DNA of 64,000 nt from Himantopus leucocephalus. Its lineage: Eukaryota; Chordata; Aves; Charadriiformes; Recurvirostridae. The notes below the pieces were generated by a model, which was not told the origin of the DNA, searched no databases, and saw only the letters and a program-made list of their open reading frames with translations. Position 1 is the stretch's first letter. Every line of letters starts with the position of its first letter. The DNA is taken from the NCBI GenBank assembly GCA_003993805.1, contig RSEF01000012.1:10012727-10076726 (forward strand), written 5' to 3'. The position numbers and the translations under genes are program-made. This document shows, piece by piece, positions 52,726 to 64,000 of this stretch.

Positions 52726-52832
52726 CATGGTCATGGGCAAAAACAAACAAGTTAAGTCCTGTCAGCCTCTGGGCCAAGTCATCATAGCGGCCGCAGTGTT
52801 CCCCAGCGCCATGAGCGATAAACACGAGGGCC
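52726..52832 (-). CDS. MGLL: MGLL coding exon with HGAG oxyanion motif (residues 43-77)
   Basis: The 107-bp exon encodes the residues aligned with human 43-77. It opens with the last base of a split codon, then [16 protein letters not shown], and closes with FAHDH plus the first base of the Val78 codon. The HGAG motif holds the oxyanion-hole alanine (Ala51 in human numbering). The acceptor is a pyrimidine-rich stretch ending TTTAG, and the donor is G|GTGAGT. The start at 52832 was chosen because homology to MGLL begins there and the phase fits a Lys/Arg-42 split codon. A stronger-looking acceptor about 60 bp upstream (52895-52894) would shift the frame from a phase-2 upstream exon into an early stop. 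Position 55, Ser in human, is Cys here (codon 52795-52793). Confidence 0.93.
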
Positions 52833-55800
52833 CTAAATGGAGCATTAAGGTATAAATCATTAACTTGGCAATCAACCCACAAAGGCTTCAGAGCTGCAAG
52901 TAAAAACAGCATATTCAGTTTAGGAACAGCATTTCAGACATCAGTAAATACATGGCAAGGATATAATGGCTGAGGTGGGTTTATAGCAGAGGAGAACCAA
53001 TTGCCATCCTGACCTGCCGTTGCCCCGGTCTTCACCAGGTGTTAGTAAGACAGACCACATGGAAGTCAGCTGTGCATGGGACAGACACTGCTCTTTCACA
53101 TTTGTCTGCCACCATGGTCTGCTGCAAGTTGAAGATGCAGATGGGCATCAGCATCAACCCTTGAAGTGGATAACTCTGTTTTGGGCTTGAGGCGTCTGCA
53201 CTGCCCCTACAGTGTAAGTGTTGCCATTGATTTCTTTTGGGATTGGTATTTCTCTGTGGTTTCAAATGCAAATATTGTCCTTAACTTCATAACTTGCAAC
53301 ATTATCTGATGCGACAGAGCACTCTTAAAGATGAAATTTCAGCTAAAGAATAGATTGCAAGCAGAGTCCAGAACTTTGGTCAGAGTTTGGAACTTTATCT
53401 TTTGACCCAAATTCTGGTAATTTTACCATTCCAGTTTCTGCCCCAAAACAGTTGCTTCACATTGGTGATTAAAGTGACTCTTACATAGCCACCATATGAC
53501 TACAGGTAGGGATCATAAAAAAGCCCCAGTCTAATAGACACTTCTTTTTTAAAGACACGCAAATACTTATCTTCGAAGATTCCAGTTTTACCAATGATAC
53601 TTTATTTTTACTGGAATGGAATCAAGTGAGAGTGACTGAAGTTGAATCAACCTTCCCAGAGTTTTTACTGGGCAAAGTTTGTATAGAATTAGACTAGAAC
53701 TATAGCAGAAGTAGCAACGAAATTACAGAAGTTTTGTTGACTTTGACAGGTGACTACTTAAAATCCAGCTTTAGAAACATAACTTGTTCGTTTAAAAGTA
53801 CCATCTGTCATTGCAACATCAGCCACCACAAAACAGTCTGAAGGCTACAAGTTAGACACTTTCAGTACATTAACAGTGAAATATTAAATGAACTGACAAC
53901 ATAAAATGATGACAGCAGTTTACAGCTAGTGAATTCCTCACCTTTATTTTGATTGAGTTTTTGAATACATTTTTAGACAGTGTATTCACTGCAATAAACG
54001 GCTTTGATCTTAATATATTTAAACTTTAAAAAGCTGTTGGATGATGTAGAAACTCCTGTTCTAGCTCTTTGATTAGCACCCGCTTCAAAGTATTTGCTCA
54101 TGCTAGACAACTTGAAAGCACATCCATCGAAACCAGAAGGATTTTACAGAGCACACAGCAAACACAAAAGCAGCAATGCAAAGATGCTCTGGTATCTGTC
54201 TAATACTAATTAGCAAGGGTGAGGTTAGGTCATGTTTCGTATTTAACTTGCTGTGCCTTACAAATGTTCTTTAGTATCACTGAAGGTTTCAGAACGATTA
54301 GTGTGGCGAAGTCATTTCTTCCTTCGTCATCTTCCCCAGTCAATAGATTTGTCAAGTTATCAATGCACTTGCCAGACAGTCTGATGTTCAGAGTACAGGG
54401 TCTATTACTATAGCGCCAAATACTGAAGAAATGGAGAGACTGCTCATTCCACAGCAGAGAATATTAACTTTCTGCAGCAGAGGCATCATGGCTTTACGTG
54501 TCCCACCTCTCCCAGACGCAGGCAGCCCAGCAGAGACACTGCGGCTAGTGCTGGGATAGCGAGTCGTTATTCTATACGTGCCCCTGAAAACTGGAGGCAC
54601 CATCCAAATCCTTCTGCCTCCACCTACGTGTAACGCTCTGGCGTCTCAGCCCCGGTCCTGGGTCACCTAAAGAGACCCCACATCACAGTCGCCACGTCTG
54701 GGGCTGGCAGATCCGCCAAACATTCCGAAATGCAGCAGGGGCCATGGGGTGAAGCAAAGCCAGGCTGTTAACCCGTAGGCTCTGGACTCTGCAGTACGGC
54801 AAGCAGTGGCACTGTGTGCACAGGACACCAATGCAGAAATTAAGGAAACGTGACAGAAAATTCCTGTGTACTCATCACCTTGATATCCAACAGACTCAGC
54901 CAGGCCAAGTCTCTCTGCTATGTACCTCCTGGCTCTTGACAGCCTCCCTGCTCAGTGTCTTACTTAAGCCCCCAGTTACTCTTCAGAAGACCTACCTTTT
55001 TTTCTGCTGACTAGGCACAGAGATGAAGGTGTGACTTGGCTGACTGAATACAGCCCTTCACTTCTCAGAGACATATTATTTGAAAGTATGCACTGAAATG
55101 CATCAAGTGAATGAAACCTAATGGGAAGCTGGCAAAGAGATCTCTGCCAGGAAATTCTTGCTGTTATTTCATCCCCCCCTGACAGCAAAGCCCTAATTTT
55201 GCTCTCATTCACACTGATGCAGCACCACGACTTTGCCTGACAGCATCAGCGAGATGCTCAGCCCCCTCATCTTCTGTGACACCGGGGAGAAAAGAAAGAA
55301 ACCTCAGTGCTTCAGAGAGGCAAGGTGTTCCTGCAGCCGCTCCGCTCAGCTAGTACCACTGCCAGGCGTCACAGAACTGAGCCTTCGGACACCACGGGGA
55401 AGAGACCTGGGTTATTATTTGTCTGCAAAATACCGAATAAAATTCCTGAGACTGTTTGCACCTTACGAGCCCTAATGGCAGTAGCTGTCGAGAAGACTTA
55501 GATACTTTCGAAAGTTTTGTCCTATCAGTAGTCATAAACAAGGAGTAACATTTCCAAATTGTCAGGTCAGAACAGAAGTAGCTCGTTTTGTTGTTCAATG
55601 AAAAGTGAGAGTGGCTTTACTGACTGAAAACTAGATCACTTCTACACAGGTCTTTAGGTCCAGCTTTCAGGTCTAAGCACAGGGGCCATACATTAAACAC
55701 AACAGCTTGAAAAATTGAAATTAGTATGAGAATCAGCTGAGCAAGGACTGAAGGATTTGGCTCTTTCACCTAATCTCCCATTTTCCATTACAAAACAAGC

Positions 55801-58800
55801 TTAGATTTGGCAAATAATACCTGAAGGCAGTATAAAAAATACATGGTTCAACATATTTTCACTAGCAAGCTGGCATGAAAATACAAGTGATTAGCTTGAC
55901 TGACAGCAGTTCTTTACTGTATGTAAACATTTTTGCAGACACCCCTGCTCTCGAATCGCAGCCTGCTCTTTCCTACCGCAATGGCTGGAATATCAGAGAC
56001 TGCTTTCAACAGAGTCGTTTAAAATTAATACAGAAACCCTGCAGGCTTTAAGGTTTTGCAGGACTGCAGTACCTCTGTGCGTGACCTCCATGGAAGTTTT
56101 GTTTAAACAAGGTTTGCCTCTTGGCCGTGTATCAAATTGATCCTGGGGAGAAATTTCTTCACCTCCAGCTCTTGCAATTGCGCTGGTGAAATCCTTGGAA
56201 ACTCGCACATCTCAGGTAGAAAGCATTGCGCGCAGCCTGCAAAGCTTTCTGGTGGAGACTGACCTGTGCCTGAACCCACGCTAACTCCGGTCCCTCTAAC
56301 CGCAGGCAGGGAAACCTGATGTATCTTTGGATGCTTCAGCTGGCTTTGGCTGGTGGAACTGGAATTGCTGAACGTCTCAAAACAGCATTTCTTTGGCATC
56401 TGCTCAAGAAAGCACCTAATGACACAACAGCACAGTTTCCCCATGCTCGGCAGGTGTGTCTCCACACAAAGCCAAGGTGTGAGCTGAGCATGAGTAAGCA
56501 TCCACGTGCTCGCTTCCCACCTCACTAGTGCAACAACAATTATGGCTATTAAAGGAAACCAGTTTATTGACTGCTGTTTGCAAAAGCAACAGGCAGTTTT
56601 CACAGATCCCTGCCCTTCCCATAGCCTTCACCACCTCTGTCCTGCTTTGAGGAACCACGACAACCTCCTCCTCCCTCCCCACTGCAGGTTTCTGCCTCCT
56701 GGTACCGCACAGCTTGGCAAACAGATGCCAATGTAATAAGTAACTAATTAGTACAACAAGGGGGCAGGAAAATGTTTGTCTTTACTGTTCAAATCAACTA
56801 CTGGCTGTGTTTACTTATCTCCCATTAGGAGGTGATGGTATATACCAGTGACCAGTCCCTGGTCCCACACGTCCACTGTGCTTGTCACCCACGACTGGTA
56901 TCGGTCCCTCCTGTGTGGCAGTTCCAGCTTGCCAAGTAAGCTGCACGCAGCGATGCCGCGTGTTCAGTTGGCGCAAGGCACGTGCAAACGTCCTTCCCTG
57001 AATCAGGGCGGTCGGGAGCGGTAGAGGCCAGGCTGCAACGCAAAGTCGGTGTGTACAAACCCATACGAACACATCCTCTTTCTGCCCTCTCAGGGAGCTC
57101 ACCAGCTGATCGAAGTTTAGCTGTTTGCAACCCTTTCGGATTTCTCACTGCAACTTCACAGCCTCCAATATCCCACTTCTTGTGTGGGGAGCAGCTTTGC
57201 AGGGCAGGAATTCAGCTTTAGGGGCAAGAGCAGAACCAGTTTTAGAGATTCCCACCTTCTTTATTGCTGGGCACATGTTGCCACCTCTGCCGTGCCATTG
57301 TTTAGAGATGCAATTCCAACAATTGAGGAAGAAGAATTGCAGGGAAAATAAACTGCAGGACCGGGCTTAGGCAAATGAGCAAGAAGACCCCTCTTAAACC
57401 GGGGCTCTGTCATTAGAAGAAACATACCTTGAAACACCACTCGGAAAGCTGCTGTGCTATGAAGTCTGGCAGGCCAGAAACACAGCTCAGGACTTGGGTC
57501 CTGCTGGGCGTAAGACACATGTTCTTGCTTTATTTTCAACAAGAATCATGTTGAAATTGAACTAGACGAGGAAGGCTGTGAGTGGGATGGTATGATTTTA
57601 ACACCTTGTGTCCTCTGGGGACAGAGGTACCTCTGTGGGACCCCATGCGTGCTCTTTTATTGCCAGAAAATAACCCAAAACACTGGGACCGGGCCAAAGA
57701 TCTGAAGACAAGCTTCCTATGACTGCATATATGAAAAATGCAATCTTTTCCACTCCATTCAAAAGCATCCCTTTTCAGAACAATATTTAAGGACTTGCTT
57801 AACCTCAGGAAACTTTCTTCAACTCGTGGAAGTCAGTAGGACTTACAAAGTACAAGATAAAAGTTAAAAAAGGATTTATAAAAGCTGTCCTGAAGAAGGA
57901 CTGATTTAATCACATGTGGACACAATTTCCTGAATCAAGCCCTTGCAACTGAAGCTAATACCACCTTATTCTATGTAAGGCAACTATACTTTTCATTTGG
58001 TATTATGTATATTGTTACCAGAATCGCATCAGCTCTAACAAAGAACATCTGACTTGAGCAGTTTTGAATACTTGACACTAAATTCCTAAAGTAATTTTAA
58101 AAAACTAACGGACAGGAAAGCTCTGAGTTCGCTAGGCTGCCAGAAAAATGACTGGCTTACTGAAATTAAGTATTACATTTTGTTGTGCTGTTTGAGCTGA
58201 TTTATCGGTTCCTTTGTAGCAGGCATCAGCTCGAGTCTTAGAACCACAGTGAACAATTAACCTTTATTTATCAAAAACACTTCACTGGTGGCATTTTTGG
58301 ACAAGCAACTGCATAGTTGCTCACAGACCTTTCTAACTTGTTAAAAATGTAATGTCATGTGTGTGTATTTTGCTTCCAAAGATTATTATAATGGAAAATC
58401 AATGAAAGGTATGCATTCTTGTGTTAGCTGGGTTAGTGGTCCTTGCTGATTGTGAAGATGACACATAATAAGATTATGCATTAAGCAGCTTGTAACTTTG
58501 TCGAGTTTTAATGGTCATTCCAGTTTTCTACCCTTGGTATTTGATTAAAGATTACCTTTCTTTAAAAAATTTCCAGGTAATCATTTCCAAGAACACATAA
58601 TGAAGAACGAATTTTTTTGTTCACTGTAATGGACAGTGGTGACCTTTTCTCTGGGGGCCTCTCGAGCCTTTTGCTTTGGGTGTAAAACCTGTAGGTTGGA
58701 AGAAGGATATCTCTGTTTCTGCTTTTTGACTCAGCTTTTGCACTTTTTTTTTCCTGAGGTGATTTGTGTCTCGAAGCATACCTGACAAAATTTGGGCCAT

Positions 58801-61800
58801 AGGCAGGGATTACAAATAGCTATTGCAATTTCTCTCATGTTATGTGTGCTCGTGACCTACGCCGTTAGCCAAGAGTTCAGCCTGGTGACACCAGTTAGAC
58901 AGGAAGATTTATGGCGGAGTCAGGTGTGTCCCTTCATGCCATCCTTCTGTCTCTAGGAAACACGCAGCGTTATGTCCCTCTGAAGACACAAGAGCAATGA
59001 CTTTGCTCCCAGTTCCAAGCCATGTTTCAAGGAGGCATTACGCCCAAGGGCTTTGCTTGCACACTTGCTCAGTTTTTTTGAGAAATGCATTCTTACCCTC
59101 TGCTCTAATGGCCCATATATGCTCAGCTTTGCCATGCAGGTCCATAATCTGGGTAGTCACCCCTTTTTGCAGCCATCATTGGAGTTGAACATTGTTATGT
59201 TAAACTAGCAGTTCTACCGCTGCTTTTTCCAACTCAAGAGCAAGTCAGGATAGCAATAGCCTGGAGTCGAGCCTCTATCAACTTTCTCTCAATATCACAG
59301 ACAGTGTAGCACCAGCACGGATATCTCACAGAGCTCCAAATCTGGAGCAGTTCACTTCTTCCAGATAGACTGAGGTAAGTAGTAGTTCACGACTGTAGTA
59401 GTTTAATTTGTGAAAAACCTTTGAGCACCAGAGAATACGTCAAAGGACCGTGCGCTGTGCTCACACTACATAATTTCTGCTTGATTTTATAGGGCTTGTG
59501 GGGATTTAGGATTCTGCACATTTGTGTTTGATGTGGTTTGGTCTAGTCTAGCAGAATCAGTAGTTTCATTCCTGTCCAGGTCCTAAATTAGCAATTAAAA
59601 AACAAACCCCTCCAGCAAACTCTGCTTCCTACTTTTTACTCCGGTTTGAATGTTCCCATTCAAGCCTGCCCAAAGGGGCTACTGTTAGTTTGGGCAGCAT
59701 CCAACTGTCCAACATGATACAGACTTAGGGCTCCATCTTAAAATCTGCGCTCGCTTCCATGAGCAAATCTCTTGTAACATGTCTGCAAGCCTGGTCTCAT
59801 CATACATCTCAAAATCACAGCAAACCCTCATCAGCATAGAGTTAGGAGGACATTTGAGAACTGCCATGACCTCCAGGAGGAGTAACATGGGTAGGTTATT
59901 CACCACCACCAAAAAGTGTAGACACCATAAATCAATGGAGCAGAGACAGAACTGGGTAGTACCGATATATTTCAAAACGAAAGGTTCAACAGGATCTAGC
60001 TAAAGCCAACACAGAACAATGTGGAGAAACAGCTTATGCTGATTTATTGTAGCTCTTTGAAAAGCCAGCCCTCACCGAGAATAACTCATGCATGGTCTAA
60101 TACAGGGAAAAGAGAGGAAGGAAACTTCAGGTGGGGGTGGGAGGGAAGGAATTATTGGAACCTGGCAACTGCACAGCTCTGGACAAATCTCTGCAAAGTT
60201 AACATTTGAGACCAGCTGCGTTTTGTTTCAAGGAAGCTTTGAAGCAGTATTTTAGGGGACACAAGGCTGAGATCAGACATGAAATGTGTGCTGTGTAGCT
60301 TAAACTTCATTGGCCGGATCTTCCCACCCCTTTCTTGGATAAAACTGAAGAGAAGGGATTCTAGGGTTACACGGAGTGCCTTGGGGAGACACTCCTCCAC
60401 TTTGATATCAGAGATGGGATTTTCCTGGGCAGAACTGACTGCCAGACCTGCCACTCGGAATCTGCAAGGCAGAGAAGCACTCTGGAGATGCTGGCAGCTC
60501 AGGGCTCGGAGCTGCGCTTTGCTCTAGCTACAGAGCACAGGAATCCTTGAAAGAAGAATTACGACTTCTGTTTCCAAAGAGGCAAGGTGTAGGTATTGCT
60601 CACACGCACAGGACTGAGGAAGGGATGACTTGGGGGGAGCCCGGGCAGAACTGCCCCTGGACCAGGCTGGAATCAGACATCCCGGTTCTGTACTTTGCTC
60701 TGCTTCAGCCCTTCCGCGGCACAAGGGCTACAAGAGAGATAAAATGGAGGTCATATCTCTCAAGGGGAGCTACAAGGATGAATACACAAAACAGTCAGTG
60801 TCTTTCTAAGAAAGCTGTGCAAAGCATTGTTTAAATGGAAGACATCAGCTGCAAAATTCAAGTTGATCTGAAGTCACACCCAAAATTTTTAGATTAGCTT
60901 TAAGGTGTGGGGGAAGAAAATTCAAAGAAGCAAAAGAGTTTCTGGCGTAGATCCCCTTGGAAATCAGGAAAAACAAGACACTTCTTGTTAATTTTATTAA
61001 AAATTAATTTTCATTTGGAAGCAAAGCCACTGCAGATGGAAGATGGCTGCAGGACCACGATTCTCAATGGAGAACCAACAAATAGGGAGTAAGAGCAAGA
61101 ACAGCTTTCGCAGACCTCCCCCTCCTCTTTCATGGACCGGCAATGAACCTCTACTGATTTCCAAAGGGACAAAAATTACCGTTTAGCCAGTTGTGTAGCA
61201 GTTTCTTCTTGAAATCAAAATGCAGGCACTGCCTGGTGAGCCAAAGCCTTGGAAAAAGAAAGGCTTGTGTAATTAGACGGACTGTCCTTTCAAAGCATGG
61301 GAAAGCTGCAATTAATGGGCCAGAAGCTTTCTTCCGCCCAGTCACTACTGCTGAAACTCGGCACTACTCACTAGTTCAGGACTAAACCTGTTCACTGAAC
61401 AAAGCAGGGTTTTTATATAAAAGTATGTCCCTGTTTCAAAGTAGCTGTGCAAAAACGGTTCCTTCTTACTGAGTTCACTTGCAGCCTCAGCATATTCAGC
61501 GCACCGGTACCTGTTCCAGTGGCAAGTCACTACTTACTGCTGCTGTAAGCTCATAGCTCAGCAAACCCAACTCAACCCTAAAAGTCCAAGCAGGCTTCCT
61601 AGAAAGGAACAAGGTGTGCTTTGTGTTTCAAGCCATACAAGAATGCTCCTGACATGGCATCCTAGTCCTGTTTTGACCATTTAACCTTACCTTTCCACGT
61701 AGCACAGAAGATGGAATTATACAGCATTATCCCTGTATCAAGGTGAAGAGCCTCTGCAGGTTTCCAGTCATGGAAATTACTTTACTTAGTAAAGCCATCC

Positions 61801-64000
61801 CTCTGGCTAGGTCCACACAAGTTCTTGGTGACTTTTAAGCTTGCTCGCTTGCTTAGTTATTTTCAAATGTTTGCTAAGAAGTGCTTACTGTTTGAGAGAA
61901 ATCATAAAGTGGTGCAGAGGACCCTACCTCTAAATGTTAAATGATGTTTCCCAAAGTCCCCTAAGACAAGTCTGCAAGCTTCTTCTGACTTCGCGTTTTT
62001 CACAAGGTATTTTTCATGCAGGAGCTGGACATCACTAGTGATCTGAAGCTGGGCTCACCAGGGGGTGCTTCGTCATCAGTCTCCTCGCAAAATCAATGGT
62101 TCTTAACAATGGGATTGTCCATGTTCTAGACTCCAGCCGTGGCTCTAATCACCTCCAGTCTGAAGCTGTTATTTCAGGGAGTGGATGGTACAGACAACTC
62201 ATGACAAGCAATGTTGAAAAAGTTATTAAAGGAAGAATTCAGCTCATTACCCCAGCACCTGTGCGGGGAAGAAGCTGAGAAGCGCACACCCGGCATGAGG
62301 GGGTCAGAGCCTTTCCAAGCCATTCCTTGCAATCAAAACTGCACAACTGAAGTGCTTTGATCAGGCATTTTGGGCTTATGTGGACAAATCTTCACAGCTC
62401 GGAAGAGAGCTGTGAATAAGTAAGGAGCAAGAAAGGGGATCACACTTTACCTGTTTTGTGAACTCGAGATAGTATGACGTTATTACTTCTTCATAAACAC
62501 TGGCTGTAGAATTCCCAATTGTATGGCAATGGCTTAAAGCAAAACATAAGACTTGGACCTGATAGTACGGTTTGTAACCAGGCAATTCCAGCAATAATGT
62601 GGAACTCTTGATTACTTTCTGCACTGAGTCAATTACTGTCCTCACTTTTACCTTTCTGATCCAATTTTGTCTGCGGTCCTCTATGTTGGCAGAGATCTTA
62701 ATTGGTTATCTTTAGCAAACTGATGAACTCATGAAAAGTTCAGATGTCACAGATAACATGAGTCTCCAAATCGCCAATCTTTTTCTGCGTGATTTTCCAA
62801 AAGCTAGGGTGGAATTATCCCATAAACTTAGAGACAGAAACTCAAGGATTGATTTCTTAATCACAAAGCACTTATGTATATTTTAACATACTTTGAGATT
62901 AAGCACATTAATTTCCAGTGAATAATCCTATCTCAGCCCATCCCAGAGCTGCACTTCAGCCCTGCCCAGCTATGAGAGGAATCTTTGCAGCGAGAGGCTT
63001 TAGAGGCTCTGTCAAAATCAATATCAGCAGCTATTCCTCTGGGAAATCAGTAATGTCACAGGCAAAGCATTTGCCAAAGCTTTGAGCATGTTCCAATTAA
63101 TTTACTACTCTACGTTTGCTGTAGACCTGAGGTAGGAGAGAAAGTTGAATGTAAGCAGTTAAACGTGAGACAGAGGAATCCTGCTAAGACAGTGATCGCT
63201 GCAACATGTGCTTTAAAAGCTGAAATGTTTATTCACGTTTTGAACCAAAGTAAATTTGAACCGCAGCCGAGGTGCAGTGGTTTACCTACAGATGATTTAA
63301 GAGTAAAAAAGTGCACAGAGACTTCTGCCTACGGTTGCCAAATCCAGGTCTGTGTTATTTCTTGGTCACACTGCGCTAATCTGGCTGTCCACAGACGTTA
63401 GCTACGGCAGGCTTGTTTCCTAAAACGCTCTTTCATTTCTAGCACCAAGGCAGCTTCACCTATGGCAGAGGGGGCTCCCACGCTACTGTAAGTAATGTAA
63501 ATAAGGGACTACCTGCCACAAGTTTTAAACACTGTCTTGATTTGCTCCCAGAAAGGGCGCTTTAAACTCCAACTGTAAAAGCTTTAAACTCCAAAAGGTG
63601 AATGGGGACCTGACCAACTTGGGGTGCAAGGATGAGTGGCAACAATAAAATAAAAGACTATTTAGTTAGATAAATCCTTGGCTGCAATCACTTTAGGTAC
63701 AGGCAAAGAAAGCTAAAGGCATGTGGGATGCCTTTTCTGCAGAAAAGCTTAAAATAGAAAAGGAAATCAATACTCATTTACAGTATCTGGCAGTCACTGA
63801 ACCAAAACATACATGTACACCTACAGCAGAGCAGAAATAACAACATTTATTTAAACCACAAGCTGTTATTCTGCTGCAGGAACGCTGTGTTTTATGTGGA
63901 GCGCTTCACCAGAAACTGAGAAGTACCACATATTTCTGACCATTTTTAAAAAGCCTCAGCAATATCAAGAACAAATACTTCCAATACCACAATTATTAAC
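52833..64000 (-). other. MGLL upstream intron, partial (at least 11.2 kb)
   Basis: This is the sequence upstream of the first visible MGLL exon, ending at its TTTAG acceptor. I looked on the minus strand for the expected upstream coding segment (a VNADG-like motif followed by a YWKP-like motif) and did not find it, so the 5' exons should lie beyond 64000. AT-rich stretches occur, for example 57780-58640. No other gene, LINE or simple repeat of note seen; open frames such as 56603-56103 (minus, 166 codons) have no recognisable domain. Confidence 0.7.

Larger units (their letters stand above)
8457..64000 (-). other. MGLL: MGLL gene, 3' part (5' end lies outside the window)
   Basis: This is the gene span from the inferred cleavage site to the window edge. 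Six coding exons read in order on the minus strand give 261 residues that match human MGLL residues 43-303 with no insertion or deletion. Every intron has GT-AG ends. The intron phases, in transcription order, are 2 (entering the first visible exon), 1, 0, 0, 0 and 0. Visible introns are 25,784, 1,512, 6,117, 5,503 and 959 bp. From family knowledge, MGLL is a membrane-associated cytosolic alpha/beta hydrolase that cleaves monoacylglycerols, including 2-arachidonoylglycerol, to fatty acid and glycerol. The exon encoding roughly the first 42 residues (the region before Ala43) was not found between 52833 and 64000. The human gene has eight exons, so these probably correspond to exons 3-8; that numbering is inferred. 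Confidence 0.95.

Noticed and set aside
52833..52893. Extension of the first visible MGLL exon to the acceptor at 52895-52894
   Set aside because: The added peptide does not resemble MGLL, and the needed phase disagrees with the split codon before Ala43.
56103..56603. 166-codon minus-strand open frame with one hydrophobic segment, inside the MGLL intron
   Set aside because: No family resemblance, no Kozak-like start or nearby poly(A) signal, and overlapping open frames exist on both strands, as expected by chance in a long intron.
52833..64000. Upstream MGLL coding exon (residues before 43)
   Set aside because: I looked on the minus strand for sequence encoding the VNADG-like and YWKP-like motifs expected just before Ala43 and found none. 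The exon is probably beyond the window.
1..64000. CRISPR arrays, bacterial operons, phage or defence systems, rRNA or tRNA genes
   Set aside because: No regularly spaced repeats, no prokaryotic gene density or ribosome-binding sites, and no cloverleaf or rRNA sequence that I could recognise. The sequence is a vertebrate gene with long introns.

Overview
The window is vertebrate nuclear DNA, most likely from a bird or another sauropsid. It has spliced exons separated by kilobase-scale introns, a truncated CR1-type LINE, no sign of Alu, L1 or B-type SINEs, and draft-assembly gaps (two runs of 100 N and two single N). Nothing in it resembles bacterial or viral gene organisation.

The only protein-coding gene I can support is MGLL (monoglyceride lipase, the serine hydrolase that breaks down 2-arachidonoylglycerol), on the minus strand. 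Six coding exons lie at 52832-52726, 26941-26805, 25292-25182, 19064-18975, 13471-13256 and 12296-12171. They join in frame with GT-AG introns and encode 261 residues that align without gaps to residues 43-303 of human MGLL. The whole catalytic machinery is present: the HGAG oxyanion motif, the GHSMG nucleophile elbow with Ser122, Asp239 and His269. The first ~42 codons and the promoter are not in the window and should lie beyond position 64000. The TAA stop at 12173-12171 is followed by a probable 3.7 kb 3' UTR ending at a strong poly(A) site near 8457.

Layout: 1-8456 is intergenic, partly GC-rich, with no recognisable gene. 8457-12170 is the MGLL 3' UTR. 12171-26941 holds five exons and four introns. 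26942-52725 is a 25.8 kb intron carrying the CR1 fragment at 41751-42665. 52726-52832 is the first exon visible here. 52833-64000 is part of an intron of at least 11.2 kb.

Main points for a second look: (i) two cysteines described as redox-sensitive in mammalian MGLL, Cys201 and Cys208, are Tyr and Ser here, while Cys242 is kept and a new Cys occurs at position 55; (ii) a diverged ~190-200 bp sequence occurs twice within one intron, one copy bounded by 18-bp direct repeats and the other ending about 25 bp from a splice donor; (iii) three of the four assembly gaps are flanked by duplicated sequence, which points to unmerged contig ends. I did not find a convincing new biological system.
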